From: Cupriavidus plantarum
GTDB lineage: Bacteria > Pseudomonadota > Gammaproteobacteria > Burkholderiales > Burkholderiaceae
Assembly (NCBI RefSeq): GCF_905397285.1
Contig: NZ_CAJPUX010000001.1
Coordinates: 1,426,001 to 1,490,000 of the forward strand
DNA: 64,000 nucleotides
Reading direction: 5' to 3'
The translations under genes were made by a program, and so were the position numbers. The stretch's first letter is position 1; each line of letters starts with the position of its first letter. Positions 43,258 through 51,300 of the stretch are shown here, piece by piece. The notes beneath the pieces were generated by a model. The model did no database searches and was not told the origin of the DNA. It worked only from the letters and a program-made list of their open reading frames with translations.

Positions 43258-45159
43258 TCAGTCGTCGCGCAGCCATCGCCATAGCGTGGCGCGACTGATG
43301 CCGAGCCGCTTCGCGGCCTCCTGCCGATTGCCGCCGCAAGCGTCGAGCACCTCGCGCGCGCGGTGGCGATCGCCGGTTCTCTGGGAAGAGGCGGGCGCGG
43401 CGTCCTCGTAGAGCTCCGCGCAATCGTGCCGCAGCTCGGTGAAGTCGATCTCGTCCTCGTGCCGCCACTGCGAGAAGAACACCGCCATGCGATCGCAAAT
43501 GTTCTCGAGCTCGCGCACATTGCCGGGCCACGGGAATTCCGCGAGCCGCGGCAGCACACGCGGCAACAGTCGCGCCGCATCGAGCGAGGAACCGAGCCGT
43601 CCGAGGCTGCGCCGCAACAATGCCTCGGCCAGCGGCGCAATGTCCTCGGGCCGCTCGCGCAACGCGGGCAGATGCAGATGCAGCGTGTTGATGCGGTAGT
43701 ACAGGTCCTGGCGGAATTGCCGGCCGGCGACGAGTTCCCGTAACGGCTGATGCGTGGCGGCAATTACGCGCACGTTGACGGGAATCGGCAGCGCACCGCC
43801 CAGCCGCACGATCTCGCGCTCCTGCAACACGCGTAACAATCGCGTCTGCAACGACACGGGCATATCGCCGATTTCGTCGAGAAACAGCGTGCCCGTATGC
43901 GCGGCCTCGAACAGCCCGCGCTTGCCGCCGCGCCGCGACCCCGTGAACGCGCCTTCGTCGTAACCGAACAGCTCGCTCTCGAGCAAAGACTCCGGAAACG
44001 CCGCGCAGTTGATGGCCACGAACGGCCGCGCCGCGCGCGAACTGGCGTTGTGGATCGCCTGCGCGAACAACTCCTTGCCAACGCCGCTTTCCCCGGAGAG
44101 CAGGATCGTCATATCGGTGCGCGCAAACCGCTGCGCCGTCGCGCAGGCGCGCCGGAACGGTTCGCTCTGGCCGATCAGGCTGTCGAAGCTATGGCGCGCG
44201 GTGGGTTGGCGATGACGCTGCTGGCTGCGCAGGCTGGCATCCGCATCGTGAATGGTGCGCGCGTCGTAAAGCGTGATGGCCGCGCCGACGATCTGCCCAT
44301 GCTCGCGAATCGGCGTGCGATTCACGATCCAGTCGCGCTGGGAGAGGCGCAGCACCGCGGCGCGATCCTGCGCACCCGTCTCCAGCGTATGCGCGAGCGA
44401 CAGCGCCGGCTCGATCGTCTCCAGCGACTGCCGCAACAACTGCGCCTGCGGCCTGCCTAGCAGCTTTTCCATCGGCGGATTGAGCGCCACGATCCGGTGC
44501 TCGCGATCGACGGCGAGCACAGCCTCCTGCAGGTTGTGCACCACGCCGCTCAATTGCTCGTAGCGGCTCGCTTCCTGCCGCGCCGCGCGCGCCAGTTCGA
44601 TCGCATCCTCGATGCCCTGGCGCACCGCCGCGAGCGAATACGCGAGGTGGCCCTGCATGCCGTACTGCTCGGCGAACTCCAGCACCAGACTGGACCCGAC
44701 GACCACTTCGTAACGATCGCGCGCAAGCAACGCAAAGCAGTGCCGCGCCTCGTCGGGCGTACGGTACGCATACTGCGCGACCTCGATATTGAGCAAGTCC
44801 TTGATGGCGTCGAGCTCGGGAATCGGCGCGCCGTACATCACCACGCCCACGCGATTGGACACGCGCCGCGCGTTCATCAGCGCGAGCAACAGGTCGAATC
44901 CGCTGAGCTTGATCGTGGCAACGGGCGCGCGCAATGCGGTCCGCAGGATCGTCGCGTTTGCCCCGGCGCTGATGAAGGCATCGGTAGTCCCCAGCCGCAT
45001 GCGCTCCCGCGCGAAGGTGAGCGCCGCGTCGAACGAACCGTTCACGACCTCGATGTCGGCGCGGTCGGCGTACTCGTCGAGCAGCGTCATCGCGAAGTGG
45101 CTCAGATGCCGGTAACTGATGAAGCAGAGGCGGGGGCGGAAAGGGCGATCGGTCGTCAT
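43258..45159 (-). CDS. PrpR-like sigma-54-dependent transcriptional activator
   Basis: 633 residues. An N-terminal PrpR_N sensor (about 1-190; AFISAGANATILRTAL, VATIKLSGFDLLLAL), a PAS segment (EQLSGVVHNLQEAVLAVDRE), the sigma-54 AAA+ domain (Walker A LLSGESGVGKELFAQ; Walker B TLFLDEIGDMP) and a Fis-type helix-turn-helix (GNRQEAAKRLGISRATLWRWL). The sigma-54-contact loop reads GAFTGS instead of the canonical GAFTGA. Salmonella PrpR responds to 2-methylcitrate; here the effector is probably a related acid or CoA pathway intermediate. It is divergent from a CoA-transferase operon with a sigma-54 promoter, and palindromes lie between them, so that operon is its probable target. Confidence 0.9.
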   Translation of the reverse strand: MTTDRPFRPRLCFISYRHLSHFAMTLLDEYADRADIEVVNGSFDAALTFARERMRLGTTDAFISAGANATILRTALRAPVATIKLSGFDLLLALMNARRVSNRVGVVMYGAPIPELDAIKDLLNIEVAQYAYRTPDEARHCFALLARDRYEVVVGSSLVLEFAEQYGMQGHLAYSLAAVRQGIEDAIELARAARQEASRYEQLSGVVHNLQEAVLAVDREHRIVALNPPMEKLLGRPQAQLLRQSLETIEPALSLAHTLETGAQDRAAVLRLSQRDWIVNRTPIREHGQIVGAAITLYDARTIHDADASLRSQQRHRQPTARHSFDSLIGQSEPFRRACATAQRFARTDMTILLSGESGVGKELFAQAIHNASSRAARPFVAINCAAFPESLLESELFGYDEGAFTGSRRGGKRGLFEAAHTGTLFLDEIGDMPVSLQTRLLRVLQEREIVRLGGALPIPVNVRVIAATHQPLRELVAGRQFRQDLYYRINTLHLHLPALRERPEDIAPLAEALLRRSLGRLGSSLDAARLLPRVLPRLAEFPWPGNVRELENICDRMAVFFSQWRHEDEIDFTELRHDCAELYEDAAPASSQRTGDRHRAREVLDACGGNRQEAAKRLGISRATLWRWLRDD

Positions 45160-45186
45160 GGCGGCATGGCGCAGGTTTGTCGCTTT

Positions 45187-45240
45187 GTTGCATCGACGTT
45201 TCATCGATTGTTTCACAGAATGTCGCATGCAACGCGACAT
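45187..45240. promoter_or_regulatory. Inverted repeats, candidate upstream activator sites for the PrpR-like regulator
   Basis: ATGTCGC-ATGCAAC-GCGACAT (45220-45240) is a perfect 7-bp-arm palindrome, and its spacer ATGCAAC is the reverse complement of GTTGCAT at 45187-45193. Two TTTCA direct repeats also occur between them. The cluster sits roughly 75-130 nt upstream of the predicted sigma-54 start, the usual distance for enhancer sites, and immediately upstream of the regulator gene. Confidence 0.6.
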
Positions 45241-45287
45241 CTCGAAGTCCTGCGCGAAAAACCTTTAAGAATCAATGCCCTTCAGCA

Positions 45288-45303
45288 TGGCACGCGCGTT
45301 GCG
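45288..45303 (+). promoter_or_regulatory. Sigma-54 (-24/-12) promoter
   Basis: TGGCACG-CGCG-TTGCG, matching the consensus TGGCACG-N4-TTGC(A/T) at all but the last position, with the essential GG and GC correctly spaced. Transcription would start near 45314, about 20 nt ahead of the CoA-transferase ATG at 45335. Its position beside a sigma-54-dependent activator gene strongly supports it. It also rules out the open-frame start at 45275, which would lie before the promoter. Confidence 0.82.
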
Positions 45304-45334
45304 TTATGACCTGCAACCATACATGGAGGAGACG

Positions 45335-46534
45335 ATGCAGGCGCTTGAACACATCACCGTACTGGACCTGACCCATATGTTGTCCGGCCCGTACGGGACC
45401 ATGCTGCTCGCGGACCTCGGCGCGCGCACCATCAAGGTGGAGCCGCCGGGCGCGGGCGAAGGGACGCGCAAGCTGCTGGCGGACAGCGACGACTATGCGC
45501 GCGACGGCATGGGGGCCTACTTCCTGACGCTGAACCGGAACAAGGAAAGCGTGTGTGTGGACCTGAAGAGCGAAGCGGGCCGCGAGGTCTTCCTCGATCT
45601 GGTCCGCCGCGCCGATGTGGTCTTCGACAACTTCAGCGCGGGCGTGACGACGCGCCTCGGTATCGACTACGCCACGCTGTCGGAGGTCAACCCGCGCATC
45701 ATCACGTGCTCGGTCACGGGCTTCGGCCAGACGGGCCCGGATACGCAGCATCCCGCGTTCGACCAGGTCGTGCAGGCGATGGGCGGCGGCATGTCGATCA
45801 CGGGCATGGCGGACGGCCCCCCCGTGCGCAGCGGCATTCCGATCGGGGATCTCGGCGGCGGGATCTTCGGGGCGATTGGCGTGCTCGCGGCGCTGGCCGC
45901 ACGCGACCAGACCGGGCGTGGACAGCACGTCGACATCTCGATGCTTGACGCGCAGATCTCGATGCTCAACTACATGGCGACGATGCATCTGATGTCGGGC
46001 CACGTGCCGGACCGCATCGGCAACAGCCATTTCGTGCACGTGCCGTACAACACGTATCCGACGCGCGATGGGTACATCGTCATCGCCTGCATCGGCGACG
46101 CGTTCTTCGAGCGCTTCCTGAGCGTGATCGAACACCCGGACCTGCGCCGGCCCGAGTATGCGCGGCAACCAGGACGCTACGCGGACAAGGCGCATATCGA
46201 CGCGATCATCGGCGAGAAGCTGCGCCAGGAGACGTCGGCGTACTGGCTCGGGAAGCTCCGCCAGGCACGCATTCCATGCAGCCCCGTCAACGACTTCGCG
46301 CAGGCGCTAGACGACCGGCAGGTCCGCGCGCGCGACATGGTGCGCGAGGTCACGCTGAAGACCGGAGAGACGATCGGCATGCCAGGCAATCCGGTCAAGC
46401 TGTCGGCGGTGACGGAACCCGCCTACACGTGTCCCCCTTCTCTTGGCGAACACACCGCGGCCGTGCTGCGCGATTTTCTGGGCTACGACGCGAGCCGTGT
46501 GGAAGCGCTGCGCGCCGACGGCGCCATCGGCTGA
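45335..46534 (+). CDS. CaiB/BaiF (class III) CoA transferase
   Basis: 399 residues, class III CoA transferase. Catalytic Asp205 lies in HVDISMLDAQISM, equivalent to Asp169 of formyl-CoA transferase; other family segments are VLDLTHMLSGPYGTMLLADLGA, IKVEPPGAGEGTR, FLTLNRNKESVCVDLK and FDQVVQAMGGGMSITG. It would activate a carboxylic acid with CoA taken from another acyl-CoA. Start ATG 45335 has GGAGGAG upstream and sits just downstream of the sigma-54 promoter; an in-frame ATG at 45323 is less well placed. First gene of the operon with an HMG-CoA-lyase-family enzyme and two Bug proteins. Confidence 0.9.
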   Translation: MQALEHITVLDLTHMLSGPYGTMLLADLGARTIKVEPPGAGEGTRKLLADSDDYARDGMGAYFLTLNRNKESVCVDLKSEAGREVFLDLVRRADVVFDNFSAGVTTRLGIDYATLSEVNPRIITCSVTGFGQTGPDTQHPAFDQVVQAMGGGMSITGMADGPPVRSGIPIGDLGGGIFGAIGVLAALAARDQTGRGQHVDISMLDAQISMLNYMATMHLMSGHVPDRIGNSHFVHVPYNTYPTRDGYIVIACIGDAFFERFLSVIEHPDLRRPEYARQPGRYADKAHIDAIIGEKLRQETSAYWLGKLRQARIPCSPVNDFAQALDDRQVRARDMVREVTLKTGETIGMPGNPVKLSAVTEPAYTCPPSLGEHTAAVLRDFLGYDASRVEALRADGAIG

Positions 46535-46546
46535 GGCGCGACGCAT

Positions 46547-47485
46547 ATGACTACCACCGATCGCATTGTCATTACCGACGTCTCCCCGCGGGACGGGCTG
46601 CAGAACCAGGCCATCCACGTGTCCACCGACGACAAGCTCGAACTCGTGAGGCGGCTCGCCGCCGCGGGGGTGCCGAGTGTCGAGGTGACGAGCTTTGTCT
46701 CGCCGAAAGCCGTGCCGCAGATGGCCGACGCGGCGGACCTCGTGCAGAGGTTGAACGCCGCGCTGCCCGCGCTGCAGACCTCGGCGCTCGTGCCGAACCT
46801 CAAGGGCCTCGAGCGCGCGCACGCGGCGGGCGCGCGCGAGATTGCCGTGGTGCTGTCCGCCACGCGCACGATGAACGAACGCAATATCAACATGGACCTC
46901 GATCAGGCCACGGAGGTGAGCGAGCGCACGTTGATCGAGGCGCGCCGCCTTGGTTTGCGCACACGTGCCTACGTGGCCGTGGCGTTCGAGTGCCCGTTCG
47001 AGGGCGAGGTCCCGCTCGACGCCGTGCTGCGTTCGTCCGAGCGCATGAAGGCGGCCGGTGCGGAGCGCATCGTCATTGCCGACACCATCGGCGCCGCGGC
47101 GCCCGGGGCGGTCAAGGTACGCATGAAAGAGCTGGTGGCTGCGATCGGCGCTGACCGTCTGGCCGTTCATTTCCACGATACGCGCGGGCTCGGTGCCGCG
47201 AACGCATGGGCGGCGCTCGAGGCGGGCGTGCGGCATTTCGATGCGAGCGTGGGCGGCATCGGCGGCTGTCCGTTCGCGCCGGGCGCGGCAGGCAACCTTG
47301 CGACCGAGGATCTCGTGCTGATGGCGGAGCGCAGCGGCTTTGCGACCGGCATCGACTTGCACGGGCTGGTCGACGCGGTTGCGTTTGCAGAGTCTGTCCT
47401 GGCGCGTCCGCTGGGCGGCAGATCGATTGCGTGGTTGCGACGGCATTACGCGAAGGCCGCGGAACGCAGCCGGGAGGCCGCATAA
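46547..47485 (+). CDS. Hydroxymethylglutaryl-CoA lyase family protein
   Basis: 312-residue HMGL-like TIM barrel. Signature motifs: ITDVSPRDGLQNQ, EVTSFVSPKAVPQMAD, the metal ligands in AVHFHDTRGLG, and the catalytic-Cys loop VGGIGGCPFAPGAAGN. HMG-CoA lyase cleaves 3-hydroxy-3-methylglutaryl-CoA to acetoacetate and acetyl-CoA; paralogues cleave other 3-hydroxyacyl-CoAs. With a CoA transferase directly upstream (12 nt gap) and carboxylate-binding Bug proteins downstream, the operon reads as uptake, CoA activation and cleavage of a branched hydroxy-dicarboxylate, for example 3-hydroxy-3-methylglutarate. That substrate is inference. Confidence 0.9.
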   Translation: MTTTDRIVITDVSPRDGLQNQAIHVSTDDKLELVRRLAAAGVPSVEVTSFVSPKAVPQMADAADLVQRLNAALPALQTSALVPNLKGLERAHAAGAREIAVVLSATRTMNERNINMDLDQATEVSERTLIEARRLGLRTRAYVAVAFECPFEGEVPLDAVLRSSERMKAAGAERIVIADTIGAAAPGAVKVRMKELVAAIGADRLAVHFHDTRGLGAANAWAALEAGVRHFDASVGGIGGCPFAPGAAGNLATEDLVLMAERSGFATGIDLHGLVDAVAFAESVLARPLGGRSIAWLRRHYAKAAERSREAA

Positions 47486-47544
47486 CCCGTACCGTCTGCA
47501 TCTCACGCATTACCAAAACATAACGACAACATCCGGAGACAAAC

Positions 47545-48537
47545 ATGCTGCACCGCAGTTGGATTCGTATTGCCCTTTTTGTACTGTCCGTCCTGTCCGT
47601 CCTGTTGCTAGGCCTGTCAGTCCCGGCGCTCACCGCGCATGCCGCCGCGGGCAAATGGCCCGACAAGCCCGTTACGCTCATCGTCCCGTACGCGCCCGGC
47701 GGCGGCACCGATATCGTCAGCCGTCTCGTCGCGCAGAAGCTGTCCGAGTTGTGGGGCCAGTCGGTTGTAGTCGAGAACCGGCCCGGCGCCAACGGCGTCA
47801 TCGGCACGAGCCACGTCGCGAAGTCCTCGGCCGATGGCTACACGCTGATGATGGTGGTCGGCTCGCATGCAATCAATCCGGTGCTTATGAAGAGCCTGCC
47901 GTATGACACCGCGGCCGCCTTCACGCCGATCACGCGGCTCGCCGTGTCGCCGATGGTGCTCGTCGTATCGAAGAAGAGCCCATACAAGAACCTCACCGAA
48001 CTCGTCGAGGCCGCGCGCAAGCAGCCGCTTGGCGTGGGCTATTCGGAAGGGACCACGCGCCTGACCGGTGAGCTGTTCCGCCAGATCGGCCATCTGCAGA
48101 CCGTGTCCGTGCCGTACAAGGGCGGCTCGCAGATCATGGTCGACGTCATCGGCGGCCATCTGGCAATGGGCTTCACCAGCGTGCTGACCGCGATGCCGCA
48201 CGTGCAGGGCGGAAATCTGCGCGTGATCGGCGTGGCGGCGGACGAACGCATGTCCATCTTCCCGGACGCGATGACGTTCAAGGAAGCGGGGCTTGCGGGC
48301 GTGGAATCGCTGAACTGGTATGGCCTGTTCGGCCCGAAGGGCATGCCCCAGCAGGTGGTGAACCAGATCAATGCCGACCTGCGCCGCGTGACATCGGACC
48401 CCTCGGTCGCCAGGCAGATGCAGGACCAGGGCGCCAACGTCGTGCTGACGCCGCCGGCGCAGTTCAACGAGTTCATCGTCTCGGAGACGCGCAAGTGGTC
48501 GGCCGTCGCGCAACGCGGCGGGATTCAGCCTGAATGA
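47545..48537 (+). CDS. Bug family tripartite tricarboxylate transporter substrate-binding protein
   Basis: 330 residues. Signal peptide with the core LFVLSVLSVLLLGLSVPALT (a 9-bp repeat encodes the LSV/VLS doublet), cleaved near AHAAAG. Family motifs WPDKPVTLIVPYAPGGGTD, ELWGQSVVVENRPGANGVIG, SSADGYTLMMVV, VSVPYKGGSQIMVDVIGG. GGAGACAAAC precedes the ATG. Third gene of the sigma-54 operon and likely the binding protein for its carboxylate substrate. No TctA/TctB permease gene is in the window. Confidence 0.91.
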   Translation: MLHRSWIRIALFVLSVLSVLLLGLSVPALTAHAAAGKWPDKPVTLIVPYAPGGGTDIVSRLVAQKLSELWGQSVVVENRPGANGVIGTSHVAKSSADGYTLMMVVGSHAINPVLMKSLPYDTAAAFTPITRLAVSPMVLVVSKKSPYKNLTELVEAARKQPLGVGYSEGTTRLTGELFRQIGHLQTVSVPYKGGSQIMVDVIGGHLAMGFTSVLTAMPHVQGGNLRVIGVAADERMSIFPDAMTFKEAGLAGVESLNWYGLFGPKGMPQQVVNQINADLRRVTSDPSVARQMQDQGANVVLTPPAQFNEFIVSETRKWSAVAQRGGIQPE

Positions 48538-48576
48538 GATCGACGCATACCCAGAACAAAGACAAGGGGAGACACG

Positions 48577-49554
48577 ATGCAACGACGTGAGATATTGATG
48601 ACTGCCGTGGTGACGTTCGCCGCCATGGCTTCGGCGGTGCCCGCGCACGCGCAGACTTACCCGACGCGCCCGATCCGGCTGATCGTGCCGTTTGCGCCTG
48701 GCGGCGTTGCCGACACGAGCGCGCGCGTGGTGGCGGACCGGCTCGGACAGCGGCTCGGGCAATCCGTGGTGGTGGAGAACAAGCCCGGCGCGTCTGGCAA
48801 TATCGGCACGCAGCAGGTCGCGCTGTCGGAGCCCGATGGCTATACGCTGCTGCTCGGTTTCGATGGGACGATGGTCATCAATCCGCATGTCTATGCAAAG
48901 GTGCCGTTCGACACGCTCAAGGACTTCGCGCCGATCAGCAAGATCGGTGACGCGGCGCTGATTCTCGTGGCCAATCCCAATGTGCCAGCGAAGAACCTCA
49001 AGGACCTCGTCGCGTATTCGAAGACGCTGCCCGATGGCCTGTCATATGGCAGCGCGGGCACCGGCAGCACGCCACATCTCGCGGGCGAACTGCTCAAGGC
49101 GCGCACGGGCATCAAGATGACGCACGTGCCGTACAAGGGCGGCGGCCAGGCGATGGGCGATCTCGTGGGCGGGACGCTGCCCGTGCTGTACACGGCCGTC
49201 GCGGGTGCGCATCAGTTCGTGAAGAACGGCAAGGCCACCGCCATCGCGGTGTCGTCGGCATCGCGGGTACCATCGCTGCCCGACGTGCCGACAATGATCG
49301 AATCCGGCATCGCCAATATCGAGGTGAACTCGTGGGTGGGGCTGTTCGCTCCCGCGAAGACACCGGCGCCGATCGTCGACAAGCTGCAGAAGACGCTCAA
49401 TGCCGTGGTCAACGAGCCCGACACGCGCGACCGGCTGCTGACGCTCGGTATCGTGCCATCGGGCAATACACCGGCCGAGTTCCGCAAGCAGGTGGATGCG
49501 GATCTGCGCATGTATGGCGATATCGTGAAGCAGGCGAAGATTCACGTGGATTGA
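48577..49554 (+). CDS. Bug family tripartite tricarboxylate transporter substrate-binding protein
   Basis: 325 residues. Signal peptide MQRREILMTAVVTFAAMASA with cleavage near AHAQ; motifs YPTRPIRLIVPFAPGGVADT, GQSVVVENKPGASGNIG, SEPDGYTLLLGFD and THVPYKGGGQAMGDLVGG. AGGGGAGAC precedes the ATG. Fourth gene of the sigma-54 operon, a paralogue of the preceding gene. Two binding proteins in one operon may widen substrate range. Its 3' end overlaps the convergent kinase-like gene by 13 nt. Confidence 0.91.
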   Translation: MQRREILMTAVVTFAAMASAVPAHAQTYPTRPIRLIVPFAPGGVADTSARVVADRLGQRLGQSVVVENKPGASGNIGTQQVALSEPDGYTLLLGFDGTMVINPHVYAKVPFDTLKDFAPISKIGDAALILVANPNVPAKNLKDLVAYSKTLPDGLSYGSAGTGSTPHLAGELLKARTGIKMTHVPYKGGGQAMGDLVGGTLPVLYTAVAGAHQFVKNGKATAIAVSSASRVPSLPDVPTMIESGIANIEVNSWVGLFAPAKTPAPIVDKLQKTLNAVVNEPDTRDRLLTLGIVPSGNTPAEFRKQVDADLRMYGDIVKQAKIHVD

Positions 49555-50336
49555 CCGGGTTCCCGGGAGGGCGTCATGTCCGGCTGGCGTGGCCACCCAA
49601 AAATCAGGCAGGGTTCGTCCGTGCCGGGAGCTCCGTGCCGCAGACTCCCGCCATGTAGCCGCATGACCGCATCGAGCACCGCGATCTCGTCACGGCGGTC
49701 GTCGTTCAGCGTGGGCGCGCCATGACGTGGCCGGCGCGCATGGCGGCTGAGGGCCCGTATCTCGACGGTTGCCTCCGCGTCGGTGGCCGTGAGCGTGACG
49801 GCCACCGCATAGGACGTATCGGTGGTGGCGCGAGGGTCCGCGGCATGGGTTACCACATCGGGCATCGCAAGATGCAGGGCGATCAGCAGGGTCTGCCGCA
49901 GTTGCCACGGGTTGCCATGGATCGTCACGGGCGCCGGCGGCAAGTCTAGCCACACCCCGCCGCCTGGGCTCGTATCGGCGCGGTTGATCGTCGTCCCGAT
50001 GTCGTGGAGCAGGGCGCGCAGATCGAAGGGCGAGGGCGGCACGGCTGGCGCCATGTTGCGCGATACCGTGCGCGTTACCGTTCGCGAGACGGTATCGAAC
50101 AGGTCGAGAAGAGACTGCGTATGGGCGGCGATATCGGCGAAGCAGAGCCGCGCTTCCTCGAGATTGGGGCGGTCGCCCGCCAGCCAGCGCTGGCCGGCCG
50201 CGGCCAGCAAGACAAGCGATGTCAGCGGCGCGGTGGCATCGTGCACCAGCGACAGGCCCAGCGCGGTCACCGCGGGCGAGGGCGAACGCGTAGCGGCGAC
50301 AGAATCTTCGGTGTTCACCGGCATAAACAATTCCAT
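49542..50336 (-). CDS. Histidine kinase-like protein with degenerate catalytic domain
   Basis: 264-residue soluble protein. LSLVHDATAPLTSLVLLA resembles a HisKA H box (His followed by Asp, Pro-Leu) and NPWQLRQTLLIALHLAMPD resembles the start of a HATPase domain, but the Asn-rich N box is changed and no G1 (DxGxG) or G2 (GxGLG) motif is recognisable; the C-terminal DAVMRLHGGSLRH echoes the final HATPase strand. It may be a non-catalytic phosphotransfer or scaffold protein. A short repeat (TVSRTVTRTVSR) occurs between the domains. Start 50336 or the in-frame ATG at 50324. No partner adjacent. Confidence 0.6.
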   Translation of the reverse strand: MELFMPVNTEDSVAATRSPSPAVTALGLSLVHDATAPLTSLVLLAAAGQRWLAGDRPNLEEARLCFADIAAHTQSLLDLFDTVSRTVTRTVSRNMAPAVPPSPFDLRALLHDIGTTINRADTSPGGGVWLDLPPAPVTIHGNPWQLRQTLLIALHLAMPDVVTHAADPRATTDTSYAVAVTLTATDAEATVEIRALSRHARRPRHGAPTLNDDRRDEIAVLDAVMRLHGGSLRHGAPGTDEPCLIFGWPRQPDMTPSREPGQST

Positions 50337-50445
50337 GTACGTGAGGACAAAAGCGAGATGGCGCCGCGGGGGCCGGCCCTTGCATCCCGGGGGGCCGGTG
50401 CCACTCAGTCCGGCTTGCGCTGCATCACAACATGGCTTGACCTTT

Positions 50446-51165
50446 TTACTCGAAACGGAAGTCCGAGAGATCCACGCCCACGATCAGCGGCTCGGGCAGG
50501 GCGAGGTTGTCCGGGGTGCGGGGATAAATGCGGAAGCGCGTGGGCATCCGCAGTCCCTGTACCTCGACGTAGTCGCTTAGATAACGTGCCGCGGCGTTGC
50601 GCCCCTGGATATCGACTTCGTAGTCGTGACGACGCAGCAGGCCGTCCGCATCGAAGTAGAACGTCTGGAGTGCGCTATGGGTGGCGATGCCCGGCGGGAA
50701 CTTGACGCGCAGGCGGCGCCACGGCAGGCCGTCCACCGTCCAGGGCTCGATTTCTTCCGCTTCCACGCCCGGAAACCGCAACACGAACGGCGACGTCAGA
50801 TAGGTCCACATGGTGTAACCGGCAAAGTAAGCCAGCTGCGTGTTGGACCATGGCGTCGCCATCTCGAATCCGTCGAACGACGCGCGCGGGGCGTCGAGCG
50901 ATTCGACGAGGCTGCCGTCCTCGCGGCGGATCTCCACGCGGTCCGCGGTGAAGATCGAATGGTCGGTGGAAGGAGCGAACGGCGCATGCGAAGCGCGTTG
51001 CGCGTGCAGGTCGACGGTGACACGCGAGTCCGTCAGCACGCCTTCGCGCTGCTTGAGTTGCCAGAGCGCGCCAGTGTGGTGAAGCCGCGCCGAGACGGTA
51101 CGGAAACTGCGGAAATGGGCAAGGCCTCCGGCGGCCTGGAGGGCGATGTCGATCAGATCGGTCAT
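50446..51165 (-). CDS. Conserved-looking hypothetical protein, beta-rich
   Basis: 239 residues, no signal peptide, no membrane helix. I do not recognise the family. The pattern of alternating strands with TVSARLHHTGALWQLKQ, PRASFDGFEM, LPWRRLRVKFPPGI, QTFYFDADGLLRRHDYEVD and GLRMPTRFRIYP resembles the LolA/LppX-like half-barrel architecture in which a lipid or hydrophobic ligand sits in a curved sheet, but this is only a fold impression. A GAGG lies 11 nt before ATG 51165. It is divergent from a GlxA-type regulator gene 135 nt away, which may control it. Confidence 0.6.
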   Translation of the reverse strand: MTDLIDIALQAAGGLAHFRSFRTVSARLHHTGALWQLKQREGVLTDSRVTVDLHAQRASHAPFAPSTDHSIFTADRVEIRREDGSLVESLDAPRASFDGFEMATPWSNTQLAYFAGYTMWTYLTSPFVLRFPGVEAEEIEPWTVDGLPWRRLRVKFPPGIATHSALQTFYFDADGLLRRHDYEVDIQGRNAAARYLSDYVEVQGLRMPTRFRIYPRTPDNLALPEPLIVGVDLSDFRFE

Positions 51166-51300
51166 GGGAAAGGTACCTCAAGGGGAGACAGGCATCGGCA
51201 TGCGCCGCTGGGCATGCCGTGGACCGATGATCGGTGAAATGCAGGAACTCGACGCGACATTTATAATCCGGTTCTCGGACATGTGGCACGCGGCGGAACG

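Noticed and set aside
45275..45334. Upstream start (45275) for the CoA transferase
   Set aside because: It would begin ahead of the sigma-54 promoter and lacks a ribosome site; ATG 45335 has GGAGGAG.
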